Assembly: GCF_018866245.1 (NCBI RefSeq)
Contig: NZ_CP076458.1
Location: 1,178,001-1,242,000 of the forward strand
DNA length: 64,000 nt
Direction of reading: 5' to 3'
Origin: Novisyntrophococcus fermenticellae
Lineage (GTDB): Bacteria > Bacillota > Clostridia > Lachnospirales > Lachnospiraceae
Shown in pieces: positions 27,564 through 36,724 of the stretch (positions are counted from its first letter, which is position 1; each line of letters begins with the position of its first letter). The notes beneath the pieces were generated by a model that was given only the letters and a program-made list of their open reading frames with translations, had not been told where the DNA came from and did no database searches. Position numbers and translations under genes: made by a program.

Positions 27564-28698
27564 AGGCTATATAAAGATAACCGGCCAAAATTTCGGAACT
27601 ATGCTGCTGTATTTTATCATATTTTTTGCCATGGCTGTTGTTATGCAAAAAGCATATGCAAGTGAAGAACCGGATAATTTTGCAGCTGTAAAGAATTCTG
27701 TTGCGATTGTGGATGAAGACAAAGGTAATCTGGCACGGCTTTTAAAGGAATATCTAGAAGATGTGCAGCATGTGAAAGAATATCCGCATGATGAAGAACT
27801 GCTTCAGGAAGAGATGTATTATGGAAATATCAAATATATTGTGTGGATTCCAAAAGATTTTGAACAGAAAATCATATCCGGCGAAGAAGCCGTAAAGGAA
27901 ACGGCGAGACCAGGAACCTATTCCGGTGCTTATGTAGAACAACAGATTAACAGCTTTATGAATCGTTTAAGAACATATAAAGCTGCGGGATTTTCGGATG
28001 AAGAGATAGAAAAGGCAATTCAGGAGCGGGAAAAGAGCATAGTTAAGCTTGCAGATCCGGACGGAGATGGGGGAGCAGCATCCATGCATTCCTATCTGTT
28101 TCGATTCCTGCCCTATATTATGATTGCCGCCTTAAGCTATGTATTAAGCTTTATTCTCGCGGCGTTTCACAAAAAGGATGTGAAAAATAGAATGCGTGCA
28201 TCGGCTATACCGGGAAGGAGACAGGCGTTGGAAGCCTTTCTGGCATTCGGCGTCGTTGGTTTGGGCTTCTGGTGCATGTGTATGCTGTTTACTGCAATCT
28301 TATATGGAAAAGAATTTACAGGAGATGCCTTGCTTTTCTACTATCTGATGAACAGTCTGGCCTTGCTGGTGGTAGCACTTTCCATTTCATTTTTAGTGGG
28401 AAATACAGTGACAGATAAAGCAGCGATTAATGGAGTCGTCAATGTGGTTTCTCTGGGAATGTCATTTCTATGCGGTGCATTCATACCATTAAGTATGTTA
28501 AGCGTTGAGGTAAAGAAGGTGGCAGCCTTTCTGCCTGTGTATTGGTATGAGAAGATTAACGATTTACTGTCTGTTTCCGGACGGCTGACAGATACGATGA
28601 AAATTACGATCTGGAAAGGCTTTGGAATTCAGCTGTTATTTGCGGCTGCCTGCCTGGGTGTGGGCCTTGCGGTTACAAAACTGAAAGGACAGGAATAG
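27550..28698 (+). CDS. ABC-2 type permease, second subunit
   Basis: 382 residues with the same plan as its neighbour: an N-terminal helix (GTMLLYFIIFFAMAVVMQ), an extracellular domain with SVAIVDEDKG, and six C-terminal helices including NVVSLGMSFLCGAFIPLSML. The start overlaps the first permease. It is the last gene of the three-gene exporter. No clear terminator was found directly after it before the promoter at 28797. Confidence 0.88.
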   Translation: MRVFKGYIKITGQNFGTMLLYFIIFFAMAVVMQKAYASEEPDNFAAVKNSVAIVDEDKGNLARLLKEYLEDVQHVKEYPHDEELLQEEMYYGNIKYIVWIPKDFEQKIISGEEAVKETARPGTYSGAYVEQQINSFMNRLRTYKAAGFSDEEIEKAIQEREKSIVKLADPDGDGGAASMHSYLFRFLPYIMIAALSYVLSFILAAFHKKDVKNRMRASAIPGRRQALEAFLAFGVVGLGFWCMCMLFTAILYGKEFTGDALLFYYLMNSLALLVVALSISFLVGNTVTDKAAINGVVNVVSLGMSFLCGAFIPLSMLSVEVKKVAAFLPVYWYEKINDLLSVSGRLTDTMKITIWKGFGIQLLFAAACLGVGLAVTKLKGQE

Positions 28699-28796
28699 AA
28701 GTGGCTTTAAGAAATGCCTTAACCCAACATTTTCTGCGCTCCTTTCTTTTTTCTGGCTCTATTCTACTGAAACGATGTTCTAAAAATAAGTAATTC

Positions 28797-28825
28797 TTGA
28801 CAAATGGCCGAATTTGGAGTAATCT
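28797..28825 (+). promoter_or_regulatory. Promoter of the leader-peptide/ABC exporter operon
   Basis: TTGACA (28797-28802), a 17-base spacer and TAATCT (28820-28825) lie 58 bases before the leader peptide start. The -35 is perfect and the -10 is weak. Confidence 0.55.
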
Positions 28826-28883
28826 GCTAATACAGTGCTTTTCAGTGGTCATGGAAAGCGAATAAAAGAAGGAGGTAGGATTT

Positions 28884-28961
28884 ATGAACAGACCTGTTTA
28901 TTTGAAATTAAAACCTGTAAAAGGAAACATCCACATAACCTGCCTCGTTTATCGTGTCTAG
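28884..28961 (+). CDS. 25-aa leader peptide of the heterodimeric ABC exporter operon
   Basis: The ATG lies 5 bases after AAGGAGGTAGGA, a near-perfect ribosome site. The frame encodes a short basic peptide (MNRPVYLKLKPVKGNIHITC, then LVYRV) and stops at 28959. Downstream RNA can form nested hairpins ending in a T6 terminator (28999-29118) before the exporter genes. In B. subtilis a leader peptide (BmrB) controls the heterodimeric exporter BmrCD by ribosome stalling and transcription attenuation. The layout here is the same, but the peptide is not recognisably BmrB. It is too short for normal gene finding. Confidence 0.65.
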   Translation: MNRPVYLKLKPVKGNIHITCLVYRV

Positions 28962-28998
28962 ATAGATTACATTTTGCATGTAAATCTATGTAAAGAAC

Positions 28999-29118
28999 AG
29001 CTGTTGCAAAATGCTGCGGCGGTCCTTTGCTCATACGTGGCAGTAATTGACGATAAGTCAATTGGCAAGTGCGTATGAGTATCAAGGCCGTATTGCGGAG
29101 TTTTGCGACAGCTTTTTT
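28999..29118 (+). promoter_or_regulatory. Nested attenuator/terminator of the ABC exporter operon
   Basis: The outer arms AGCTGTTGCAAAA (28999-29011) and TTTTGCGACAGCT (29101-29113) pair over 13 bases with one G-U, and a T6 run follows at once (29113-29118). Inside are CTCATACG/CGTATGAG (29030-29037 with 29072-29079) and AATTGAC/GTCAATT (29045-29051 with 29057-29063). AACAGCTGTT (28996-29005) is itself palindromic and could compete with the outer stem. Alternative pairing after ribosome stalling is inferred. Confidence 0.65.
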
Positions 29119-29208
29119 AGTTGCCGGGGATTTTCCTGTCAAAAGCACACACGGGTAAATGAGAAGTGGAGTTTTAAAACAACTTGTTAAAAGGGAGGAG
29201 ATGTAACT

Positions 29209-30972
29209 GTGAATAAAAATCCAATCGGTAAGTACATAAGGCAGAGCTGGTATATGTATCTGATTGCTCTGCTGTCCATGTTTGCTGGTATTGCACTGGA
29301 TCTATGTGCACCGTTTGTGACAAAGCATATTATTGATGATGTAATTGTAGGCGGCAGACATGAGCTGTTAACACGCTATTTGCTGGCCTTTTTGGGAATC
29401 GCAGCAGGAAAAGCAGTATTTCAATACACAAAAGAGTATCTGTTTGACATATCAAGTGTGGAGATTGCCGCTAAGATGAGAAAGAATCTGTTTATACACC
29501 TGCAGAAGCTTTCCATAAGATATTTTGATAAAACGAATACCGGTGAGATCCTCGCACGCTTAAAGGATGATGTGGAGCGTGTCTGGGATGCACTGGGGTT
29601 TGTGGGTATGCTTGTGATCGAAGGTGTAATCCATGTAATCAGCATTATCATCTGTATGGTACGTTTAAGCCCCTATCTGACCTTGGTACCTCTGGCAATT
29701 CTGCCCTTTATCGGGTATATTGCCATAAAGCTGGAGAAGCAGCTGGGAGATGTATATGATGCAATCAGTGAGCAAAATGCCGAGCTGAATACAGTTGCGC
29801 AGGAGAATCTGTCCGGTGTCCGTACGGTAAAAGCATTTGCCAGAGAAAACTTTGAAATCCGGAAATTCATGCAGCATAATAAGCGGTATTATGACCTTAA
29901 TATGGAACAGGCAAGAATTTTAATCAAATATGATCCCAATATTACCTTTCTGACAAGAATGATGTTGGTTCTGGTTTTACTGCTGGGAGGCTTTCTGGTA
30001 ATCACCGGTTCACTATCCATCGGAGGACTGGGAGCATTTATGGAATACGCCAACAATATTCTCTGGCCCTTTGAAAACCTGGGCTGGCTCAGTAACAGTC
30101 TGGCTTCGGCTATGGCATCCAACCGGAAAATCAATAAGATTCTGGAAGAAGTTCCGGAGATTGCTGAGCCGCTGCATCCGGTATCTGTGGAAAGTCTGCA
30201 GGGGAATCTGGAGTTTAAGGATGTATCTTTTTCCTTACATGGTAATAAGATCCTGGAAGATATCAGTTTCACGGTGGAGAAGGGAAAAACCCTGGGAGTC
30301 ATGGGCATGACCGGTTCCGGAAAGACAACAATCGTAAATCTGATTGAGCGTTTTTACGATGTGGACCGGGGAGAAGTTCTTCTGGACGGTGTGGATATCA
30401 GACAACTTCCGTTGGAAGCGGTTCGAAAGTGCAGCTCCGTGGTAATGCAGGATGTATTCCTGTTCTCGGATACAATTGAAGAGAATGTAAGACTTGGAAG
30501 CCGGGAGGAGATGGATTCTGAAACCATAAGAGAGGCTGCAAGAGTGGCGAATGCCAGTGAATTTATCGAGCGCATGAGTGAACAATATCTGACAGTAGTG
30601 GGAGAGCGCGGCGTGGGTCTGTCCGGCGGGCAAAAGCAGCGCCTTAGTATTGCCAGAGCCTTGGCGAAACCGTCACCGATTTTAATTCTCGACGATTCCA
30701 CCTCTGCACTTGATATGGAGACAGAATATCAGATTCAGCAGGAACTGACTTCACAGGAGGGACGGAGCAAGATAATCATTGCCCATCGTATCTCAGCGGT
30801 GAAAAGTGCGGATGAGATTCTTGTGCTGGATCAAGGGAGAATTGTAGAACGGGGTACCCATGAAGAGCTGATGAAGCATAAAGGTTTTTATTATTCTACT
30901 TATGAAGCCCAATATGGAGATTATCATAAAGCAATGGAAATTATGGGAAAGGAGGGGTTCATATGTCAGTAA
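29209..30972 (+). CDS. Heterodimeric ABC exporter, half with non-canonical Walker B
   Basis: 587 residues: six membrane helices (to about 310) then an ATPase domain. Walker A is GMTGSGKTT, the signature GVGLSGGQKQR is intact, and Walker B is ILILDDSTSALD, so the catalytic Glu after Walker B is Asp. That substitution marks the degenerate half in heterodimeric exporters such as BmrCD and TM287/288. GTG start after GGGAGGAG. It overlaps the next gene by 10 bases. It lies behind the leader peptide and attenuator. Such exporters expel drugs or peptides. Confidence 0.93.
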   Translation: MNKNPIGKYIRQSWYMYLIALLSMFAGIALDLCAPFVTKHIIDDVIVGGRHELLTRYLLAFLGIAAGKAVFQYTKEYLFDISSVEIAAKMRKNLFIHLQKLSIRYFDKTNTGEILARLKDDVERVWDALGFVGMLVIEGVIHVISIIICMVRLSPYLTLVPLAILPFIGYIAIKLEKQLGDVYDAISEQNAELNTVAQENLSGVRTVKAFARENFEIRKFMQHNKRYYDLNMEQARILIKYDPNITFLTRMMLVLVLLLGGFLVITGSLSIGGLGAFMEYANNILWPFENLGWLSNSLASAMASNRKINKILEEVPEIAEPLHPVSVESLQGNLEFKDVSFSLHGNKILEDISFTVEKGKTLGVMGMTGSGKTTIVNLIERFYDVDRGEVLLDGVDIRQLPLEAVRKCSSVVMQDVFLFSDTIEENVRLGSREEMDSETIREAARVANASEFIERMSEQYLTVVGERGVGLSGGQKQRLSIARALAKPSPILILDDSTSALDMETEYQIQQELTSQEGRSKIIIAHRISAVKSADEILVLDQGRIVERGTHEELMKHKGFYYSTYEAQYGDYHKAMEIMGKEGFICQ

Positions 30973-32750
30973 ATTCATCTATGGAAGATGAATATCAAAA
31001 AGAAGTCTTGAAAAAGAATACGATTCTTCGTCTGCTGCGGTATCTGTTTGTATATAAAAAACAAATTGTAATTGTACTGACGGTCATGGTATTCAGTATC
31101 GCAATCTCCATTGTGAACCCTCTTTTAATCGAACGGACCATTAATGTGGAGATTGTAAATAAGGATGTAAAGGGTTTAATTGCGATTGCTGTTCTGGCGC
31201 TTATCCTAAATGTATGTTACGTAATTGGGGTGAAAGTTCGTATGTTTTTGATGGCGCGGATATCCAATCATGTACTGCTGGACATTCGAAACGAACTTTA
31301 TGAACATATTCAAGACTTAAGCTTCAGCTTTTTTGACAGCAGACCGACAGGAAAGATTCTGGCCAGAATCATCGGTGATGTAAATGGTTTGAAGGAGGTA
31401 TTATCCGACAGTGTGACTAAGCTGATTCCGGATCTTCTGACTGTGGCTGCCGTGGTTGTAATTATGCTTATAAAGAACTGGAAACTGGCAATGTCGGCCT
31501 TGATTCTTTTGCCATTTTTAATTGGAGGAATGTATCTGGTACAGAATCTTTCCCATAGAAGATGGCAGATTTTCCGAAAGAAAAATTCCAATATTACAGC
31601 CTTCATACATGAAAACTTTTCGGGAATACGGGTTGTCCAGAGCTTTACAGCTGAGGAAGAAGCTGGGGAAGAATTTCAGGTACTGCTTGACCAGCACAAA
31701 AAGGCCTTTGGAGATGCTGTACGTCTGGCAGATGGGTTTGGACCGTTGATTGAGCTGACATGGGGCGGAGGGACCTTCCTGCTATACTTTATCGGCATCC
31801 ATCTTCTGGGGATGGAAAACGTAGGGATAGGAACCTTCGTAGCTTTTTCTACATATTTGTCCATGTTCTGGGGTCCGATCAGGAATCTGTCCAATTTCTA
31901 TAACAAGCTGGTAACAAATCTTTCGGCTGCGGAAAGGATTTTTGATATACTGGATACCAAAGCAGAAGTAACTGACAGGGAGGAGGGTGTGAAGGAATTG
32001 CCGTCCATCTCGGGAAGGGTTCGTTTTGAACATGTATCATTTGCCTATTCGGATGAACCGGATACTATGGTGCTAAATGATGTAAGCTTTGACATCTCTC
32101 CCGGGGAGACCATTGCCCTGGTTGGTCCTACCGGGGCAGGAAAGACAACAATTGTCAACCTGATCAGCCGCTTTTATAATATCACAAAGGGCAAGGTCCT
32201 GGTGGATGATTTCAGTGTTGAAGACGTGTCTATACATAGTCTGAGGATGCAGATGGGTGTGATGACCCAGGATAATTATCTGTTCTCAGGAACAATCAAA
32301 GAGAATATCCGCTATGGGCGTCTGGATGCTGCAGATGAAGAAATTATAGCAGCGGCAAAAGCCGTGAATGCGCATTCCTTCATCATGCAGATGGAAAAGG
32401 GATATGATACGGAAATCAGTGAGCGGGGCGTGCGGCTTTCTATCGGACAGAGGCAGCTTCTGGCCTTTGCCAGAACCATGATTTCCAATCCCCGCATACT
32501 GATTCTGGACGAAGCGACCTCCAGTATTGATACTCACACGGAAATTCTGGTACAGCAGGGAATCGAATCGCTGCTGAAAGGACGTACTTCCTTTGTAATC
32601 GCCCATCGGCTTTCCACAATTAAGAATGCGGACCGCATCTTTGTGATAGATGAGGGCAGGATCTGCGAAGCAGGCAGTCATGAGGAGCTGATGGAAAAAA
32701 AGGGTGCCTATTATCAGCTTTATAAAGCGCAGTTTAAAAACGTAGTTTAA
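30963..32750 (+). CDS. Heterodimeric ABC exporter, half with intact Walker B
   Basis: 595 residues: six membrane helices then an ATPase domain. Walker A is GPTGAGKTT, Walker B ILILDEATSSID keeps the catalytic Glu, but the signature is RLSIGQRQ rather than LSGGQ. Together with its partner this leaves one full ATP site and one degenerate site, the asymmetric arrangement of BmrCD/TM287/288 exporters. ATG follows AAAGGAGGGG. It ends the operon; no strong terminator is seen before the next gene. Confidence 0.93.
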   Translation: MSVNSSMEDEYQKEVLKKNTILRLLRYLFVYKKQIVIVLTVMVFSIAISIVNPLLIERTINVEIVNKDVKGLIAIAVLALILNVCYVIGVKVRMFLMARISNHVLLDIRNELYEHIQDLSFSFFDSRPTGKILARIIGDVNGLKEVLSDSVTKLIPDLLTVAAVVVIMLIKNWKLAMSALILLPFLIGGMYLVQNLSHRRWQIFRKKNSNITAFIHENFSGIRVVQSFTAEEEAGEEFQVLLDQHKKAFGDAVRLADGFGPLIELTWGGGTFLLYFIGIHLLGMENVGIGTFVAFSTYLSMFWGPIRNLSNFYNKLVTNLSAAERIFDILDTKAEVTDREEGVKELPSISGRVRFEHVSFAYSDEPDTMVLNDVSFDISPGETIALVGPTGAGKTTIVNLISRFYNITKGKVLVDDFSVEDVSIHSLRMQMGVMTQDNYLFSGTIKENIRYGRLDAADEEIIAAAKAVNAHSFIMQMEKGYDTEISERGVRLSIGQRQLLAFARTMISNPRILILDEATSSIDTHTEILVQQGIESLLKGRTSFVIAHRLSTIKNADRIFVIDEGRICEAGSHEELMEKKGAYYQLYKAQFKNVV

Positions 32751-32825
32751 ATCGTTTAAAAGATTGAAAATCTTTGCAATCAGTGTTAAACTTGTTACAG
32801 TTAAATTGTAAAGATGGAGGTACTT

Positions 32826-33806
32826 ATGAAAAGCTATGATGTTACGGCTTTGGGAGAATTATTGATTGACTTTACGGAGAATGGAATCAGCGGACAGGGA
32901 AATCCGATGTTTGAGGCGAATCCGGGCGGTGCACCGTGCAATGTGCTTGCAATGCTGACAAAACTGGGTCACAAGACCGCATTTATAGGGAAGGTCGGCA
33001 ATGATTTTTTTGGAAAGCAGCTGAAAGCAACACTTGATGAACTGGGAATTAACTCCGATCATCTGTTGATGGATGATAAAATTCATACGACTTTGGCTTT
33101 AGTGCATACTTATCCTGACGGGGACCGGGACTTTTCTTTCTATCGAAATCCGGGTGCTGATATGATGCTTACGGAAGAGGAAGTTCCGGAGACATTAATC
33201 CGTGACAGCAGGATTTTTCATTATGGTACCTTATCCATGACTGACGAGGGTGTTCGTGCAGCTACGAAAAAAGCGATTCAAATTGCAGAAGAATCCGGTG
33301 CGATTATTTCTCTGGATCCGAATCTGCGTCCTCCGCTTTGGAATACACTGGAAGAGGCCAGGGAGCAGGTACTTTACGGACTGGCACACTGCCAGGTTTT
33401 AAAGATTTCTGACAATGAGATTCAGTGGCTGACCGGAGAAGAGGATTTTACAGCGGGTGTAAACTGGATTCGCAGCAGATTTGATATTAAATTGATCCTT
33501 GTTTCGATGGGAAGGGAAGGAAGCCGTGCATACTATGGTGATAAGATGGTGGAGGCAGCTCCTTTTCTTCAGGAAAAAACCATCGAGACGACAGGTGCAG
33601 GAGATACTTTCGGAGGCTGCATCCTGCATTATGTAGCGGAACATGGACTGGATCATCTGACAGAAGAGCAGCTAAGCGATATGCTGACCTTTGCCAATGG
33701 TGCGGCTTCTCTTATTACGACAAAGAAAGGTGCTTTACGTGTGATGCCTGAAGAAAAAGAGATTGAAGGACTCATAAAATCCAGAGCAGTTCATGACAAA
33801 GCATAA
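32826..33806 (+). CDS. PfkB-family carbohydrate kinase, probably fructokinase
   Basis: 326 residues from ATG 32826 (GGAGG 5 bases upstream); an in-frame ATG at 32814 overlaps that site. PfkB signatures: NPGGAPCNVLAMLTKLG near residue 35 and TTGAGDTFGGCILHYV near 250, with Asp as catalytic base. Sequence such as ALGELLIDFTENG and LDPNLRPPLW is typical of bacterial fructokinases. It phosphorylates fructose or a related ketose. It stands alone, closed by terminator 33819-33843; no sugar transporter or hydrolase is adjacent. Confidence 0.88.
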   Translation: MKSYDVTALGELLIDFTENGISGQGNPMFEANPGGAPCNVLAMLTKLGHKTAFIGKVGNDFFGKQLKATLDELGINSDHLLMDDKIHTTLALVHTYPDGDRDFSFYRNPGADMMLTEEEVPETLIRDSRIFHYGTLSMTDEGVRAATKKAIQIAEESGAIISLDPNLRPPLWNTLEEAREQVLYGLAHCQVLKISDNEIQWLTGEEDFTAGVNWIRSRFDIKLILVSMGREGSRAYYGDKMVEAAPFLQEKTIETTGAGDTFGGCILHYVAEHGLDHLTEEQLSDMLTFANGAASLITTKKGALRVMPEEKEIEGLIKSRAVHDKA

Positions 33807-33818
33807 CAGATGGGATAT

Positions 33819-33843
33819 AAGGAACTGTCGGCGGCAGTTCCTT
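33819..33843 (+). terminator. Terminator or attenuator between fructokinase and dnaK-like gene
   Basis: A 9-bp stem AAGGAACTG/CAGTTCCTT has a 7-base loop and is followed by T-rich TTGTGTTTTT. It ends only 25 bases before the dnaK-like start, with no promoter in between. Confidence 0.75.
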
Positions 33844-33868
33844 TGTGTTTTTAAAACGGAGGACAAAC

Positions 33869-35614
33869 ATGAGTAAGGTAATAGGAATTGACTTGGGAAC
33901 TACAAACAGCTGTGCAGCAGTTATGGAAGGTGGCGAAGCAGTTATTATTGCAAATGCAGAGGGGGAGAGGACGACTCCTTCTGTAGTCGCATTTACAAAA
34001 AATGGAGAACGTCTGGTGGGAGCCGTTGCAAAGCGGCAGGCAGCTGCGAATGTAGACCGCACAATCGCATCGATTAAAAGAGAGATGGGCACGGGATACC
34101 GCATGAAAGTGGATGGCAGGAATTATACACCGCAGGAAATCTCGGCTTTCATCCTGATGAAACTGAAAAAAGATGCCGAAAACTATCTGGGAGAGTCTGT
34201 CAGTGAGGCAGTGATTACCGTACCGGCTTATTTTAATGACGCCCAGCGTCAGGCGACAAAGGATGCCGGCAGAATTGCAGGGCTGCAGGTACTCCGTATT
34301 ATCAATGAGCCTACTTCGGCTGCGTTGGCATATGGCCTGGATCATGGACAGGCGCAGAAAATCATGGTATATGATCTGGGAGGCGGTACTTTTGATGTCT
34401 CCCTGATTGAAATCGGGGATAATCTCATAGAGGTTCTGGCAACCGCAGGTGATAATCACCTTGGGGGTGATGATTTTGATGTCCGCATAGCCGACTATAT
34501 TGTGGAGCAGTATAAAAAACAGGAAAAAGTTAATCTGCTAAAGGATAAGACAGCCATGCAGCGTGTCCTTGAGGCGGCAGAGGAAGCAAAGAAAAATCTG
34601 ACAGCGCAAAGTGCGGCAACCATTAATCTGCCGTTTATCACTACGGTGAAAGGTGAGCCGAAGCATCTGGAGATGGAGATTACGCGTGCTGCATTCGATT
34701 CGATTACCCGGGATCTGGTGGAGCGTACAAAGGAGCCGGTGGAAAAGGTACTGACGGATGCGAGCATTTCGGCATCTCAGTTAGGTATGGTATTGCTTGT
34801 GGGAGGTTCGACCCGGATTCCTGCCGTTCAGGAGATGGTGAAGCGGCTGACCGGAAAGGAACCCTCTAAAAATCTGAATCCGGACGAATGTGTGGCACTG
34901 GGCGCTGCCATTCAAGGCGCGAAGCTAAGTGGTGAACTTACGGAAGGAAAAGCTTCTGAGCTGATACTGATGGATGTGACCCCGCTATCCCTGTCTATAG
35001 AAACCGTGGGTGGTGTGGCAACCAAGATTATTGACCGTAATACTACGATTCCGAACCGTCACAGCCAGGTTTTCTCAACGGCTGCGAATTTCCAGACTTC
35101 TGTGGAAATAAAAGTACTGCAGGGAGAGCGTCAGTTTGCAAAAGATAACACGTTGCTTGGGAATTTTCGCCTGAATGGAATTAAACGTGCGCCGGCGGGT
35201 GTTCCTCAGATTGAGGTGACATTTGATATCGATGCCAATGGTATTGTGAACGTATCGGCAAAGGATCTGGGGACCGGAAAGCAGCAAAGCATTACAATTA
35301 CGGCCAGCTCCAATATGTCTGAGCATGAGATTGAAAAGGCCATTCAGGATGCTGCTGCTTACGAAACAGAGGATACACACAAGATGGAACAGTTGGACAT
35401 CCTGGGTGAGGCAAATAAGGAGATGTTGCGTGCCCAGCAGTTTTTATCCGACAACAAAAAAACAATTGATAAAGAAAAGAAGAGAGAGATTAAGAACCAG
35501 ATAGCAGCCGTACAAAAAGCAGTGCGGTTTAAAAAACCTGAGAAGCTCACCGATGAGGATATTGAGAACATTAAGGTACAGGTTGAGCAGCTAAAAAAAT
35601 GTAGTGATTTATAA
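33869..35614 (+). CDS. Short DnaK-family Hsp70 chaperone (paralogue)
   Basis: 581 residues from ATG 33869 after CGGAGG; the longer in-frame start lacks a site. The ATPase domain has [23 protein letters not shown] and [12 protein letters not shown]. The substrate domain has [15 protein letters not shown]. The C-terminal lid is short, and there is no DnaK-type acidic disordered tail; it ends [10 protein letters not shown]. No grpE, dnaJ or hrcA is near and no CIRCE element was seen, so this is probably a second Hsp70 with a special role, not the main DnaK. Transcription probably depends on readthrough of the hairpin at 33819-33843 or an unseen promoter. Confidence 0.88.
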   Translation: MSKVIGIDLGTTNSCAAVMEGGEAVIIANAEGERTTPSVVAFTKNGERLVGAVAKRQAAANVDRTIASIKREMGTGYRMKVDGRNYTPQEISAFILMKLKKDAENYLGESVSEAVITVPAYFNDAQRQATKDAGRIAGLQVLRIINEPTSAALAYGLDHGQAQKIMVYDLGGGTFDVSLIEIGDNLIEVLATAGDNHLGGDDFDVRIADYIVEQYKKQEKVNLLKDKTAMQRVLEAAEEAKKNLTAQSAATINLPFITTVKGEPKHLEMEITRAAFDSITRDLVERTKEPVEKVLTDASISASQLGMVLLVGGSTRIPAVQEMVKRLTGKEPSKNLNPDECVALGAAIQGAKLSGELTEGKASELILMDVTPLSLSIETVGGVATKIIDRNTTIPNRHSQVFSTAANFQTSVEIKVLQGERQFAKDNTLLGNFRLNGIKRAPAGVPQIEVTFDIDANGIVNVSAKDLGTGKQQSITITASSNMSEHEIEKAIQDAAAYETEDTHKMEQLDILGEANKEMLRAQQFLSDNKKTIDKEKKREIKNQIAAVQKAVRFKKPEKLTDEDIENIKVQVEQLKKCSDL

Positions 35615-35621
35615 AAAAGGA

Positions 35622-35671
35622 TTGACATTTTTCCTCTGTCAGCATATAATTCCTATATAACCGATGGGAAT
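35622..35671 (+). promoter_or_regulatory. cysK promoter with candidate CymR-type operator
   Basis: TTGACA (35622-35627), a 17-base spacer and TATAAT (35645-35650) form a consensus promoter. ATTCC-N13-GGAAT (35649-35671) overlaps and follows the -10. Rrf2/CymR sites contain similar half-sites, and an rrf2 gene lies in the same gene group. Confidence 0.65.
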
Positions 35672-35692
35672 TTATGAATAAGAGGTGTAATT

Positions 35693-36628
35693 ATGGCAAA
35701 GAATATTTATAAGAATGCGGTAGAACTGATTGGAAAAACTCCATTGATGGAGGCAGAGAACTTCGGAAAGAAACTTGGGTTACAAGCAAATATTCTGGTA
35801 AAACTGGAATATCTGAACCCGGCGGGAAGTGTTAAAGACCGGATTGCAAAGAGCATGATCGAGGATGCAGAAAAGAGCGGAGCACTAAAGCCGGGATTTA
35901 CAATTATCGAGCCTACTTCCGGTAATACAGGAATCGGTCTTGCATCCATTGCGGCGGCCAAGGGTTACAGACTGATTCTGACTATGCCTGAGACGATGAG
36001 TGTTGAAAGAAGGAATATTCTGAAGGCTTATGGGGCAGAAATCGTATTGACGGATGGTGCCAAAGGAATGAAAGGTGCAATTGCAAAAGCAGATGAGCTG
36101 GCAAAGGAAGTACCTGACAGTTTTATACCGGGTCAGTTTGATAATCCGGCCAATCCAAAGACACATAGGGAAACCACAGGACCGGAGATCTGGAAAGATA
36201 CGGATGGAGCTGTGGATATTCTGGTGGCAAGCATCGGAACGGGCGGTACGATTACAGGAATCGGTGAATATCTGAAGAGTCAGAAAGCTGAGGTTAAAGT
36301 GGTAGGTGTGGAACCGGCAGCTTCTCCTGTATTGACAAAAGGAGTCAGCGGCCCGCATAAGATTCAGGGAATCGGTGCAGGGTTTGTTCCAAAAGTATTA
36401 AACACAAAAGTTTATGATGAAGTTATTGCGGTTGAGAATGATGATGCTTTTGAGACTTCTAAGGAATTTGCGCATGCCGAAGGAATCCTGGTGGGAATAT
36501 CATCCGGTGCGGCACTGAAAGCAGGCATCGAATTAGCCAAAAGACCTGAGAATAAGGGAAAGAATATCGTAGTAGTGCTTCCGGACAGCGGAGACCGCTA
36601 TTACTCGACACCCCTTTTTGAAAATTAA
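35693..36628 (+). CDS. cysK: Cysteine synthase A (O-acetylserine sulfhydrylase)
   Basis: 311 residues, normal length. The PLP lysine is in LNPAGSVKDRIAKSMI, the phosphate loop is SIGTGGTITGIGEYL, and EPTSGNTGIGLA is the conserved Asn loop. It makes cysteine from O-acetylserine and sulfide. It lies behind a consensus promoter with a candidate CymR-type site. metY and rrf2 follow on the same strand, forming a sulfur-assimilation group with its probable regulator. Confidence 0.96.
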   Translation: MAKNIYKNAVELIGKTPLMEAENFGKKLGLQANILVKLEYLNPAGSVKDRIAKSMIEDAEKSGALKPGFTIIEPTSGNTGIGLASIAAAKGYRLILTMPETMSVERRNILKAYGAEIVLTDGAKGMKGAIAKADELAKEVPDSFIPGQFDNPANPKTHRETTGPEIWKDTDGAVDILVASIGTGGTITGIGEYLKSQKAEVKVVGVEPAASPVLTKGVSGPHKIQGIGAGFVPKVLNTKVYDEVIAVENDDAFETSKEFAHAEGILVGISSGAALKAGIELAKRPENKGKNIVVVLPDSGDRYYSTPLFEN

Positions 36629-36635
36629 ACGGATA

Positions 36636-36680
36636 GAATTGTGGGAGCACTTTTGTGCGAAACAATTCGCTGTATCATAG
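36636..36680 (+). repeat. Dispersed hairpin element, copy C (between cysK and metY)
   Basis: GAATTGTGGGAGCAC, TTTT, GTGCGAAACAATTC, then GCTGTATCATAG. It is the most symmetric of the three copies: GAATTGT pairs with ACAATTC and GCAC with GTGC. It begins 8 bases after the cysK stop. Confidence 0.65.
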
Positions 36681-36724
36681 GGAGGCATCTTGACTCTAAA
36701 TATACGAATAAGGAGAACCGTGCT

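Noticed and set aside
33781..33869. CIRCE heat-shock operator before the dnaK-like gene
   Set aside because: No TTAGCACTC-N9-GAGTGCTAA or close variant is present.
35615..36724. Riboswitch (SAM or T-box) ahead of cysK or metY
   Set aside because: The leaders are too short and lack conserved box sequences; a dyad and a repeat hairpin explain the visible structure.
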